A program made the translations under genes and the position numbers. Below are positions 27,337 to 34,890 of a stretch of DNA of 34,890 nucleotides, one piece after another (position 1 is the first letter of the stretch; each line of letters opens with the position of its first letter). This DNA is from a virus. The notes under the pieces were generated by a model that was given only the letters and a program-made list of their open reading frames with translations, searched no databases and was not told the origin of the DNA. The stretch lies in IMG/VR virus record IMGVR_UViG_3300032046_000110, positions 1-34,890 of that record. One strand, 5' to 3'.

Positions 27337-29285
27337 AAGTGCCTCCGGTACCAGGAGAGCGCCACCGCCAGCGTCCCCGCGCCCGGGCTGGTGATCTCCA
27401 GCTCGTTCGTGCCCGGCTTCAGCCGCAGCCAGACCGAGCGTGATTCATCGTCCAGTAGGAGGGCGCGGTGTGCGCCATGTTTGTCATAAGTGGCTCGGTA
27501 ATTTTCCCCATCGAGCAGAAACGATACGACCCTGTATTCTGTGCTCAGCCGCATCGGATAGTACAATTCCACCTGGTCATCGTTCTCGTTATTGACCAGA
27601 TCGAGATCCATCGCATAGTTCGATTTTTCCGCTCCCAGGCTGGAGGTCGGCAGGTTCGCCGTGACAAATTCCACCGTTACTGCCGTCGCCTGCAGACTGG
27701 CATAGGCGTTGAACAGCAACGCCAGGGAGGGCGACACGCAGAAGCGCACGTGCTTGGTGCCGCTTGCCATCGCCGCATCGGCGTGGTTCCAGGCCGTCCA
27801 GGTGCTCACTGACGCCGGCGTGGCCTCGTTCCAAACGTTGTACCAATTGACTTTATCGGCAGATCTCTGCAATGCCGCCGTGGCGGGCCAGCGCACGGTC
27901 GAGCGGTATTTATGGCCCGCTGCCGACACTTCCGCAATCCCACCCGGGCTCGAGAGCGACCAGGCCAGCGTTCCGCTGGCCGGCAGCCACGGTCCGGCAA
28001 TACTGTACCAGCATCCCAGCTTCATCCCAACGACTGGAGCGCCGCTTTCCCCGTCTTGGGTGATCCAGAATAATTTCGAGACATTCCCGGAGCATTGGAT
28101 GTATTTCATCCAACTTCCCGGACGGACCGGGTAGAGCGGGTCATAAAAAACGCTGTTGGCGTCATAGACCCAGGAATTGTTGTCAGAAGCGGATAGATTA
28201 AAAACCGGTTTCCGATTGTTATAATTTGGATCCACTGCCGCAGGCTGTTCCGCCGCCGGGTTCCCATAGCAAACAATGAGCGGGGTTTCGATGAACAAGA
28301 ACTCGTCGTCAATGCTGTGCGCCTGCAGGGTGGTATCGAAAACTCCGCGCTGGTCCACAGCCAGCCGGTAATTTACAATGTCTTTGCTTTCATAATGGAT
28401 CCATTCCGTGCCGTGATAAAGCACTCCGCTGGCCGGCAGTGAAAGAATGCTTAAGCCGCTTGCATCCTTTTGCTTCGCGAATTCGATATAATCGATATCT
28501 CCGCTGTCCGCGATGGCCGTGCGCAGCGTCAGGCTGTATCCCGGCCCAATGTGCACATTGAACCAGATGTGAGTGTGGTCGGTATTCGGATCCTCGACCC
28601 AGCGATGGAGTTGGTTGCCGCTGCCGTTGAAGATGCGCAGATCGTAGCAGTCCGCCCGCATTTTCGCCGCCGTCACCAGCGCCGCCGTGTCCATCACGAT
28701 GCACCACGGACGATTACCATAGTCTATCCCCACCACGTTGACCAGGCGGTAGAGCTTCTGGTAGAGATAGATCCCGCTCGGCGCGGCCGTGGCCGTGAAG
28801 CTGGCGATCAGCCTCGTCTCGTCATCCCCGTGCACCGTGATCGCCTTCGTTCCGCCCGTGCCGCTCACCGCCCAGGTGTCCGTTTCCACGGAAACGCTGC
28901 GCCAGGCTGTCTCACCGGTCACCAGCATGGCGGTGAAATGCTGTGGATGATCTGGGTCCTGGATCAGGTTCTGGACACGGCAGGAGAGCTGGTACAACAC
29001 ACCTTCGTCCCGGAAGGTGGCCTTTAGGAGCCCCTCCGTCCCCCGCCGGAACCAGGATTTCAACTGGCCCACCAGGGCATCCCGGTTGGCTGTCACGAGG
29101 ATCGTGATCGAGATCGGCACGGAACGGTTCTCGACCGTGTACGTGCCCGCATCCACCGAGTCGGCCATTGCCTCCTCGATGAATACCACATTCGCTGCCG
29201 GCAGGCTGTTGGGCGTCAGGTAAATGGACTTATAGTTAGCGTTGTTGATGTCGTGCCCATCGAAGCTCTCCAGGATGATCAACAT
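27333..29285 (-). CDS. Distal tail protein with an internal DUF2341-like domain
   Basis: This 650-residue protein starts at ATG 29285, overlapping the tape measure stop (TAATG). A longer frame upstream lies inside the tape measure gene and is not used. Residues 1-130 fit a Dit-like N-domain (SVPISITILVTANRDALVGQ, then FRRGTEGLLKATFRDEGVLY). Residues 165-300 match DUF2341: RPWCIVMDTAALVTAAKMRA, CYDLRIFNGSGNQLHRWVED, THIWFNVHI, then IVCYGNPAAEQ. Residues 330-500 form further beta domains. The end returns to VWLRLKPGTNELEITSPGAG, a common Dit closing strand. The insert could give the tail tip a carbohydrate-binding arm. Confidence 0.75.
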   Translation of the reverse strand: MLIILESFDGHDINNANYKSIYLTPNSLPAANVVFIEEAMADSVDAGTYTVENRSVPISITILVTANRDALVGQLKSWFRRGTEGLLKATFRDEGVLYQLSCRVQNLIQDPDHPQHFTAMLVTGETAWRSVSVETDTWAVSGTGGTKAITVHGDDETRLIASFTATAAPSGIYLYQKLYRLVNVVGIDYGNRPWCIVMDTAALVTAAKMRADCYDLRIFNGSGNQLHRWVEDPNTDHTHIWFNVHIGPGYSLTLRTAIADSGDIDYIEFAKQKDASGLSILSLPASGVLYHGTEWIHYESKDIVNYRLAVDQRGVFDTTLQAHSIDDEFLFIETPLIVCYGNPAAEQPAAVDPNYNNRKPVFNLSASDNNSWVYDANSVFYDPLYPVRPGSWMKYIQCSGNVSKLFWITQDGESGAPVVGMKLGCWYSIAGPWLPASGTLAWSLSSPGGIAEVSAAGHKYRSTVRWPATAALQRSADKVNWYNVWNEATPASVSTWTAWNHADAAMASGTKHVRFCVSPSLALLFNAYASLQATAVTVEFVTANLPTSSLGAEKSNYAMDLDLVNNENDDQVELYYPMRLSTEYRVVSFLLDGENYRATYDKHGAHRALLLDDESRSVWLRLKPGTNELEITSPGAGTLAVALSWYRRHL

Positions 29286-31813
29286 TAGTAGCGCCTCCCC
29301 TTGATGGCCGCTCCCAGGCTTCCGGGCGTCTGCGATTGCTGGAAATACACCGGCGCGTAGAACGCAAAATGCTCGCTGCGTGTGGATACAGCCGCCGCCG
29401 TCGTGAGCACGCCCTGCCCGAAGAGCAGGTATGGATTGATCTCGGTCGTCAGCGAGCGCATCGCATGCGCCAGTTGATTCTCCAGGTCGGGCATGCCCTT
29501 GGCAATTCCCAGCCAGATGCCGGCCGGGATCATCATTCCCACAGTCTCCGCGAAAAGCAGAGACGGAGATTCTATGCCCAATATATTTTTGATCTCCCCC
29601 CAGATTTGCAATGCAAATCCTCTGATCTGCTCCCAAAACCACGGCAACTGCCCCGCGATCCCATCCCAAATGCCTTTTAGGATGTCTGTGCCGGCTTGCA
29701 GGATGGCTGGTAAGCTTTCCGTCAACACTGTGATGATGGTATTGATGATCTGCGGGACAGCCGCGATCAGCACCGGCAGCGCACTGACTATGCCAGAGAT
29801 GAGTGAAATGATGATCTGCGGCGCCATTGCTACCAGTTCCGGAAGTAAATCAGTCAACACATCAAGGATTGTTTCGATGATCTGCGGGACGGCCGCGATC
29901 AAGATCGGCAGAGCCCCGAGGATGCCGGTGATCAATGACGTGATCACTTGCGGCGCCATTTCCACCAGTAAGCCTAGTAGACTGATCAACACCGAGATAA
30001 TAGTTTCGATGATCAAAGGGATGGCCTCGACCAATAGGGGTATTGCACCGACGATCCCATTAATGAGTGTGAGGATAATCTTGGGCGCCATCTTCAGCAG
30101 CATTGGCAGCATTTTAATCAGCGTATCGCAAAGAGCGATCAAAATCTGCGGCACAGCCTCGATCAGGATCGGCAGCGCCGCCATCAAACCCTGCACCAGT
30201 CCCAAGATGAGCTCTAAGGCCGCCTGGAGCAGCATCGGCAAATTCTCAATGATCGTGGTGATGATCAGTATGAGCATCTGCACAATAGCCGGGATGAGCG
30301 TGGGCAGCGCAGCTGCAATCCCCTGCACCAGGGTGATGATCATCTGGAAGGCTGCTCCGATCAGCGAAGGCAGCGCTCCGATAATAGCTGTCACCAGCGC
30401 CATCACAATCTGGATAGCCGCCCCAACTAACATAGGTAGGTTTGCTACCAGGAAGCCTACCAGCGCCGTAATGATACCCACCGCCGCCGTTATCAGGGTC
30501 GGCAGCGCCCCGATTAGAGCCGTCAGGACGGACTGCACCAGCCCCAACGCGGCGCTGGCCAGGGCTGGCAGTTGCTCCGCCAGATCGGTGGCGATCTTCC
30601 CCAGCAGCCCGCCCAGTCCTGTGGCCATCTTGCCGATATCGCCATCGGCTCCCTGGACGAATCCCACCACCTCCTTGAGATAGCCCTGCACCTGCCCAGA
30701 AATTCCGGACATGGCCGGGATGAACGCCATCCCGATCTGCGCCAGCACCCCCTGAAAGCCCATCTTCAGGCCGTCCAGTTGATCCTGGAATGCCGCCGCG
30801 GCCTGCACAGATTCCTCGGACATGACCGCGCCCATGTTGTGCGCTTCGTCGCTCAGCCGCCTCAGTTCATCCGATCCAGCCGCGATCAGCGGGTTGAGCT
30901 CTTGCGCTGATTTGCCGAAGAGTTGCATCGCCAGCGCATCCCGCTCGGTCGGGTTCTCGATCTTGCCCAGCGCGTCGATCGTTGATGCAAAAACGGCCTG
31001 GCTGTTTAGCAAGTTCCCTTTTGCGTCTGTGACGCTGACGCCCAAAGTTTTGAACGCCTTGGCCTGCTCGCCCGTGCCGTCCTGCGCCTCCGCCATCGAG
31101 CGGATCAGCCTCACATTGGCCCCCGTGATCGTATCCAAGTCAACGCCCAGGATTTTTCCGGCGAAGCCCAGCTCCTGCAGCCGGGTAGTCGAGATACCGG
31201 TCTTGACCGACATATCCGCCAGGTCGTCAGCAGTCTTGGCCGCATTGAGCGCCAGGCCGGCCATTGCAGCTACCGCTGCGATTGCTGCCCCGCCCACCAT
31301 TGCCAGGCCCACCACGGCGGCCTTGGCCACCGCACCCACCCCCCCTAGAATAGTTTTGAACGTCTCGACTTTTGACCCGCTTTTCTCGACTTTTTCCCCC
31401 ATCTCCTTCGCTGAATCTCCTGTTTCTTCGCTTTCGGCGCTCACGTCGGAGAGCTTCGTCTTCGTGCCGGCAAGTTCGGTTTGCATTTTACCGAGCGTCT
31501 CTGTCTCTTTATTGAGCTTGATCTCCAGGTCCTGCGCTGCTCGGCTGGTGATCCCTTTCTCCGCCGCCACGCGCTCATACTCAGCGCGTATTGCCCCTAC
31601 CTTTGATTTCTGGATTTCAATTTGACTGGTCAGGCTCTTGATCCGCATCTCCAGCCCACTGGCGTTGCCCGCCCAGTCCTGCAAGCCGGCCGCGCCGGCC
31701 CGGAAGCCGCTCTCCAATACCCGCAGTTCCCGGTTGGCCGCAGCCAGTCCGGTCTTGAAATCGGTGGTATCAATTCCTAACTTTCCTGCGAGTTTAGAAA
31801 CTTCTTCGCCCAT
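29285..31813 (-). CDS. Tape measure protein
   Basis: This 842-residue protein has a long coiled coil at residues 1-140 (LGIDTTDFKTGLAAANRELR, then QIEIQKSKVGAIRAEYERVA). A hydrophobic region follows at 155-195. The conserved GISTTRLQELGFAGKILGVD and LGVSVTDAKGNLLNSQAVFA boxes are phage tail tape measure signatures. Residues 400-700 repeat a roughly 35-residue unit (ALPILIAAVPQIIETILDVL, then PELVAMAPQIIISLI). It sets tail length; at about 0.15 nm per residue a tail near 125 nm is expected. The gene follows the chaperone pair and precedes the distal tail gene, as in other siphoviruses. Confidence 0.92.
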   Translation of the reverse strand: MGEEVSKLAGKLGIDTTDFKTGLAAANRELRVLESGFRAGAAGLQDWAGNASGLEMRIKSLTSQIEIQKSKVGAIRAEYERVAAEKGITSRAAQDLEIKLNKETETLGKMQTELAGTKTKLSDVSAESEETGDSAKEMGEKVEKSGSKVETFKTILGGVGAVAKAAVVGLAMVGGAAIAAVAAMAGLALNAAKTADDLADMSVKTGISTTRLQELGFAGKILGVDLDTITGANVRLIRSMAEAQDGTGEQAKAFKTLGVSVTDAKGNLLNSQAVFASTIDALGKIENPTERDALAMQLFGKSAQELNPLIAAGSDELRRLSDEAHNMGAVMSEESVQAAAAFQDQLDGLKMGFQGVLAQIGMAFIPAMSGISGQVQGYLKEVVGFVQGADGDIGKMATGLGGLLGKIATDLAEQLPALASAALGLVQSVLTALIGALPTLITAAVGIITALVGFLVANLPMLVGAAIQIVMALVTAIIGALPSLIGAAFQMIITLVQGIAAALPTLIPAIVQMLILIITTIIENLPMLLQAALELILGLVQGLMAALPILIEAVPQILIALCDTLIKMLPMLLKMAPKIILTLINGIVGAIPLLVEAIPLIIETIISVLISLLGLLVEMAPQVITSLITGILGALPILIAAVPQIIETILDVLTDLLPELVAMAPQIIISLISGIVSALPVLIAAVPQIINTIITVLTESLPAILQAGTDILKGIWDGIAGQLPWFWEQIRGFALQIWGEIKNILGIESPSLLFAETVGMMIPAGIWLGIAKGMPDLENQLAHAMRSLTTEINPYLLFGQGVLTTAAAVSTRSEHFAFYAPVYFQQSQTPGSLGAAIKGRRY

Positions 31814-31831
31814 TGGGGAGCTCCTGTTTCT

Positions 31832-31851
31832 GCCAAGTAGGTGCTGCGCAT
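31832..31851 (-). repeat. Dispersed motif A, copy 9
   Basis: A full copy (minus strand ATGCGCAGCACCTACTTGGC, one change) lies in the 45-base gap between the chaperone frame-2 stop and the tape measure start. Confidence 0.85.
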
Positions 31852-31858
31852 GGAAACG

Positions 31859-32095
31859 CTACAGCCAGTCAGCTTGGTCCGCAAAGACCTGCTCTTCCTG
31901 CGTTTGCCTTCCCGCCCTCCCTTTCCAATGCGGGTAATACAGAATCAACGGCAAGAGGATATCGATATCTGTCTGGGCCAGATCGATCGGCGACCAATGG
32001 AACGCATCCACTAACATGCAGGTTAAATCCAGCAGCCAGTTCCCGCCGTCGTCTACCGGGATTTCCGGAGTTTCGGCGGAATGGTAGGGTTTGCC
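31859..32095 (-). CDS. Tail assembly chaperone, frameshift extension (T part)
   Basis: This frame lies in the -1 frame relative to the chaperone gene at 32053-32424 and ends at TAG 31859-31861. From about 32090 it reads PYHSAETPEIPVDDGGNWLL, then CMLVDAFHWSPIDLAQTDID and IILYYPHWKGRAG-like text, typical of gpT-type extensions. It has no own start or ribosome site, so translation by a ribosomal frameshift is expected. A candidate slip site GGCAAAC lies at 32089-32095, but it is not a canonical heptamer. Confidence 0.65.
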   Translation of the reverse strand, partial: GKPYHSAETPEIPVDDGGNWLLDLTCMLVDAFHWSPIDLAQTDIDILLPLILYYPHWKGRAGRQTQEEQVFADQADWL

Positions 32096-32424
32096 GAGAC
32101 GATCGTCCCAGAGCGGGCGATTATGGTCTGTAGCACTGTCATGATCTCGGATACATCCGCTCCGCTGCGCAGCTGCTCGACCGTGAACTGATTGCCAAAA
32201 AACTCCACCACCAGCTCGAGCAGCGCGTTGACCTGCTCGACCTCCGCGCGGATCGGTTTTTGCCACCACCAGCGCCGTTTTTTCTCTGGGATATCCGAGA
32301 GTGCTTCCTGCAGCTGCACCGCCGCGATCAACATCGCGAAGGTGATCACCCTTTGCTGATATTCATGCTTGGCTTCCTGCGTCTCCGGGTCATATAACGT
32401 CAACTTGATCGGTTCGAGCAGCAT
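32053..32424 (-). CDS. Tail assembly chaperone (G part)
   Basis: This 123-residue protein starts at ATG 32424 behind AAAGGAT. It reads MLLEPIKLTLYDPETQEAKH, then the helices RVITFAMLIAAVQLQEALSD and AEVEQVNALLELVVEFFGNQ followed by FTVEQLRSGADVSEIMTVLQ. This helical profile (L-E-P...Y-D-P...E..L..L..V..F...F) is that of gpG-like chaperones located between major tail and tape measure genes. It binds the tape measure protein during tail assembly. Confidence 0.75.
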   Translation of the reverse strand: MLLEPIKLTLYDPETQEAKHEYQQRVITFAMLIAAVQLQEALSDIPEKKRRWWWQKPIRAEVEQVNALLELVVEFFGNQFTVEQLRSGADVSEIMTVLQTIIARSGTIVSANPTIPPKLRKSR

Positions 32425-32487
32425 AATTCATCCTTTCTGCCTGCCAGGCAGTAGCGCAGGTAGACCAATATTTCCCCTTCCCCTTTT

Positions 32488-32522
32488 CCCTCTCCAAATG
32501 GTGTTTTTCCATTTGGGGAGGG
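32488..32522 (-). terminator. 14-bp hairpin after the major tail gene
   Basis: Arms 32488-32501 and 32509-32522 pair over 14 bases with one G-U pair and a 7-base loop. The arm sequence (CCCTCTCCAAATGG) is related to the hairpin at 3090-3126. It stands in the 129-base gap between the major tail gene and the chaperone gene and may lower downstream expression. Confidence 0.5.
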
Positions 32523-32553
32523 GTAGGGGTAGGGCTAGGTGTGAAGGTCAAGT

Positions 32554-33465
32554 CTACGCCGTGGCGAAATCGTAGACGGTGTCGACCAGGGTCTGTCCGT
32601 ACATGTCCACTATGCCGGCCAAAACGATATGATACGTCTTGGCGGCGGTCAGGCTGGGATGGCCCAGCGTGAGGACTGTGCGGGCGGCGTTGAACGTGCG
32701 TGTGAGCGTGATCGGCGCAGCCGTATCGACGCGCACCAGGGAAACGCCATTCTCGACGTTCCCGGCCAGCGGATTGCTGAAGGTCAGCGTAATCGCCACG
32801 GTGACGGATTGGGCCGAGGCGCCATCTACTGGCGAAGGCGTGCAGGTCAACGCATCCGGGGTGCCGGCCACAGGTACCTGGACGGCATCGAACCAGGTCG
32901 AGCCATCGAAATCGGTGGCATCCTCGTCTCCCACCACGCTCTTGACCGCAGCGGTCACGCCATCCAGGACGAATTCATGGGTGGTCTTGATCGCCGTGAA
33001 GCCGATCTTGGTGGTCTTCGGCTCCGGGGTATCTCCCTTGGTGGCCTGCTCTTCGTCCGGGCCGCTGAACTTGCCCTTCAGATACTGGAAATATTTATAT
33101 TTCCCGTTGCTCTTCACCGAGCGGAACGAAAGCGCCACGTCCGGCGGCACGCCTCCGTTATCGAACATGCGCCCGGTGGCGGCGTCGAACTCCCTGCCCA
33201 GCACCAGGGCCAGCATCGAGAGTGGGATGGCGGTGACCTCGAGATCGACCTTGGTTTCGCCCTCGCTGATCAGAATGTCGAAGGGCCCATCTTCGGCATA
33301 CTGGGTCTTGGAATTTCTGGTCGGTTTGTGGCTGGCGCTCACCGCCGGCGCGAACGCCTGCGTTGCGCCTGCGGCATACGCGTCGGCATCGTCCTGGGTC
33401 ACCAGGGCGATGTACAAATCGCGCAGGCCGACAACGGATTTCTTTTCTGCAGCTTGTATGGTCAT
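32554..33465 (-). CDS. Major tail protein with C-terminal Ig-like domain
   Basis: This 303-residue protein starts at ATG 33465 with AGGAG upstream. Residues 1-190 match a phi13-type tail tube protein: VVGLRDLYIALVTQDDADAY, HKPTRNSKTQYAEDGPFDIL, SEGETKVDLEVTAIPLSMLA, then KYFQYLKGKFSGPDEEQATK. Residues 205-303 form a Big_5-like domain (CTPSPVDGASAQSVTVAITL, then FSNPLAGNVENGVSLV and DMYGQTLVDTVYDFA) that would stick out from the tail tube. This is the most abundant tail component, and its gene is followed by a hairpin. Confidence 0.85.
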   Translation of the reverse strand: MTIQAAEKKSVVGLRDLYIALVTQDDADAYAAGATQAFAPAVSASHKPTRNSKTQYAEDGPFDILISEGETKVDLEVTAIPLSMLALVLGREFDAATGRMFDNGGVPPDVALSFRSVKSNGKYKYFQYLKGKFSGPDEEQATKGDTPEPKTTKIGFTAIKTTHEFVLDGVTAAVKSVVGDEDATDFDGSTWFDAVQVPVAGTPDALTCTPSPVDGASAQSVTVAITLTFSNPLAGNVENGVSLVRVDTAAPITLTRTFNAARTVLTLGHPSLTAAKTYHIVLAGIVDMYGQTLVDTVYDFATA

Positions 33466-33477
33466 GATCTTTTACTC

Positions 33478-33822
33478 CTATTCGAGATAGCGGTATTCTT
33501 TCGCCAGGCCGAAGTGCCCTGTTTCGGGGTCCTTCATCAGTTGGCGTGAATTACCTTTTTGGAAGCCTGCGGCTGTCATCGCCCCGTCCACTTTGGGCAG
33601 GGAGTCCAGGCCGCTGCGGCTGTAAATGGATACCTGGATCAAATATGAGCGTTCGGTCTCGGCATCGTCGGCATGCTGTTCGGGCGGGCTGACGACCAGT
33701 TGATAAGCCAGGTACGTATCAGGCAGCGTCCCATCCGCGCTCAGGTAGGGCGCCAGTGCGTACGGCACGGCCGGGGAGAGCGTTTCCAAAGCATCTGAGA
33801 CGCGTGCAAAGATGCTTGTCAT
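33478..33822 (-). CDS. Tail terminator / tail completion protein
   Basis: This 114-residue protein starts at ATG 33822, overlapping the gp10-like stop. It reads MTSIFARVSDALETLSPAVP, YLAYQLVVSPPEQHADDAET, YLIQVSIYSRSGLDSLPKVD, then GHFGLAKEYRYLE. The pattern (short helix, Y-x-x-Y/V strand, Q-V-x-I-Y-S strand, final Arg/Tyr strand) fits the DUF3168-like tail terminators. Position directly before the major tail gene supports it. Confidence 0.75.
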   Translation of the reverse strand: MTSIFARVSDALETLSPAVPYALAPYLSADGTLPDTYLAYQLVVSPPEQHADDAETERSYLIQVSIYSRSGLDSLPKVDGAMTAAGFQKGNSRQLMKDPETGHFGLAKEYRYLE

Positions 33823-34214
33823 GCCACTCCCAAACTGGTCAAGATTTCTTTCATCTTGCTCCGCCAGCGACTGCGCATGTTCGCGAAGCTTGGCCGGATG
33901 AACGGCTCGGCCGCCTGGCGCGGCACGCCGAACTCTTTGTAGATGCCCGCCGGATCCGATGATGTATCTGCTCCGAGTTCGACAAAGGTAAAATTGCCTT
34001 CCCGCTGGGCTTCGGTTTTGAACAGCGTGCGCTCGGTCGCGCCGGTCCAGGTCTCGCTGCTCGCGCGCAGCAGCCGGTGCATTTCGGCCTCCACGATCGG
34101 GGCGCTCTCGTTCAGCGCCTGGGCAACTGCCTCATCCACGTCGATCCCGGCGGCGGCGATCTTCTCCAGATATTCATCCAGCCCGCTCAGGCTGCAAATG
34201 CCCTTTACCGGCAT
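33819..34214 (-). CDS. HK97 gp10-like neck protein
   Basis: This 131-residue protein starts at ATG 34214. It reads SGLDEYLEKIAAAGIDVDEA, then VEAEMHRLLRASSETWTGAT and FVELGADTSSDPAGIYKEFG, then EPFIRPSFANMRSRWRSKMK. The Y-x-E-F-G plus F-x-R-P box is the hallmark of the HK97-gp10 family, which links connector and tail. It stands between head closure and terminator genes. Confidence 0.85.
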   Translation of the reverse strand: MPVKGICSLSGLDEYLEKIAAAGIDVDEAVAQALNESAPIVEAEMHRLLRASSETWTGATERTLFKTEAQREGNFTFVELGADTSSDPAGIYKEFGVPRQAAEPFIRPSFANMRSRWRSKMKEILTSLGVA

Positions 34215-34215
34215 C

Positions 34216-34566
34216 CTACACCGTGCCTTTCACCCGCTCGACCACCATCTCCAGCCAGTGGTTGCGGCCCTGCACCGGATCCAGCGAGATTATTTGCCAG
34301 GCTGCGCCATCCTTCAGCACACGCCAGGTCGTCAGCACGTCCGTGCGGTGTCGGATGGTCACCACCGCGCGCTGGCTCGATTGCAGAGCCTCGCTGGATA
34401 CCATTTCCTGCCCGTGTGCATTGACCCAGCGCGCCCAGACGGTTGGGTTCGTTGTGGCGTTTGCCCAGCCGGGCACCTGCGCGGCGCCGTCGTCTTTCGT
34501 GATCGTCGGGCTTTGGAGCGTGATGCGGGTGCGCAGATCGCCTGCGTTGACGTTATATTCAGCCAT
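34216..34566 (-). CDS. Head closure protein (head-tail adaptor)
   Basis: This 116-residue protein starts at ATG 34566. AGDLRTRITLQSPTITKDDG, then VWARWVNAHGQEMVSSEALQ and AVVTIRHRTDVLTTWRVLKD match the SPP1 gp16-like adaptor: 'dLR.RItlq', 'vwArv...G.E', 'vtiRyR.d'. It closes the connector after packaging. The gene ends with TAG and is followed at once by the gp10-like gene. Confidence 0.88.
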   Translation of the reverse strand: MAEYNVNAGDLRTRITLQSPTITKDDGAAQVPGWANATTNPTVWARWVNAHGQEMVSSEALQSSQRAVVTIRHRTDVLTTWRVLKDGAAWQIISLDPVQGRNHWLEMVVERVKGTV

Positions 34567-34567
34567 G

Positions 34568-34890
34568 TCATACGCTCACATCCTCGGCCGGGCTTTTCAG
34601 CACCACCACATACAGATTGTCCGATAGATCGCTGCCAGACGTTTGCCAGATCTGATCATCTGCGCTGATCTCGGTCTCGAATTTCGCAGATTGATCGCCG
34701 CTCGCGCCGTAGATTCCGACAAGTTTGATCACATCGTCACCCTCGCGCGCACCGGGCAGCAGGATCGATCCTGCGCCGCTCAATCCCTCGAATTGGTACT
34801 TGCGATATTTCAGCGCTTCCGCTTCGAGCTGCACCAGTTGGCCGGTGATGCCCTCCGGCCCCGTTCCCACCGCTCCGGGGTTGTCATACC
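34568..34890 (-). CDS. Head-tail connector protein, 3' part
   Basis: This is the C-terminal part of the protein that starts at 344. Within this copy the codons run from 34890 down to the TGA at 34568-34570; the segment 34764-34890 duplicates bases 1-127. It reads TGQLVQLEAEALKYRKYQFE, then GAGSILLPGAREGDDVIKLV and an Ig-like end (KFETEISADDQIWQTSGSDL, then YVVVLKSPAEDVSV). The late beta-domain goes beyond the usual connector and may be a surface decoration. Confidence 0.75.
   Translation of the reverse strand, partial: YDNPGAVGTGPEGITGQLVQLEAEALKYRKYQFEGLSGAGSILLPGAREGDDVIKLVGIYGASGDQSAKFETEISADDQIWQTSGSDLSDNLYVVVLKSPAEDVSV
34764..34890. repeat. Terminal direct repeat, right copy
   Basis: Identical to bases 1-127; see the entry for the left copy. 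The unique circular genome is 34763 bp. Confidence 0.95.

Noticed and set aside
29285-29669. N-terminal extension of the distal tail gene to a start at 29669
   Set aside because: It would run inside the tape measure gene. The ATG at 29285 overlaps the tape measure stop as TAATG and begins a Dit-like sequence.
29493-30683. Long plus-strand frame of 396 codons opposite the tape measure gene
   Set aside because: It is the shadow of the repetitive tape measure sequence and has low-complexity Ile/Ser/Ala content and no ribosome site.
32629-33549. Plus-strand frames of about 300 codons opposite the major tail gene
   Set aside because: They are antisense to a clear structural gene with a good ribosome site and show no recognisable domain.
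1-34890. 127-bp terminal repeat as a biological direct terminal repeat
   Set aside because: Its length equals a common assembler k-mer, and the connector gene is intact only after circularisation, so an assembly overlap explains it better.

Overview
The window is a complete, circularly closed genome of a temperate siphovirus. Bases 1-127 recur exactly at 34764-34890, and the head-tail connector gene runs in frame across that join, so the unique circle is 34763 bp. A 127-base end overlap is what a de Bruijn assembler with k=127 leaves on a circular molecule. It is not evidence of a biological terminal repeat. The host is probably a bacterium of the Chloroflexota (Anaerolineae-like). This is a weak inference from the Thr-Pro-Thr-rich linker of the surface protein at 22323-22895 and from short REP-like repeats scattered through the genome.

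Almost everything is on the minus strand, so gene order runs from high to low coordinates. (1) Lysogeny module, plus strand, 21.7-24.8 kb: XRE repressor, a small membrane protein, a TM-anchored TPT-linker protein, a truncated copy of the integrase start, a tRNA-like gene, and a large serine integrase. (2) Early/replication operon, minus strand, 21.6-12.7 kb. It starts at a near-consensus promoter with a putative operator at +1. It holds a ribbon-helix-helix protein, a topoisomerase-type zinc finger, a solitary PolX-type nucleotidyltransferase, many small proteins, an initiator-like tRNA-Met(CAT), a 616-residue ParB-like protein, a GH25 endolysin, a DnaD-like initiator with 22-bp-spaced iterons inside it, and a helicase-loader-like protein. 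No polymerase or helicase is encoded, so replication must use the host replisome. (3) Packaging operon, 12.6-8.0 kb: membrane protein, HNH nuclease, P27-type small terminase, and a large terminase interrupted by a class 3 intein exactly in its Walker A loop. (4) Head operon, 7.9 kb to the origin and across the join: two small membrane proteins, portal, ClpP-like protease with an in-frame amber codon in its N-terminal domain, scaffold-like protein, major capsid protein, a 14-repeat fibre-like protein, connector, head closure and tail completion. (5) Tail, 34.2-24.8 kb: gp10-like protein, tail terminator, major tail protein, frameshifted chaperone pair, tape measure, distal tail/DUF2341-like protein, baseplate protein, tail fibre.

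The most promising unexplained feature is a pair of matching leader-RNA elements, each a conserved hairpin followed by an intrinsic terminator. They sit immediately upstream of the first genes of the packaging operon and the head operon (12583-12661 and 7831-7914). They look like a paired attenuation or antitermination control of late transcription, in logic like HK022 put sites but unrelated in sequence. Other features worth attention are the 20-bp motif found nine times and read in all three frames, the duplicated integrase start carrying a palindrome, and the amber-interrupted protease.
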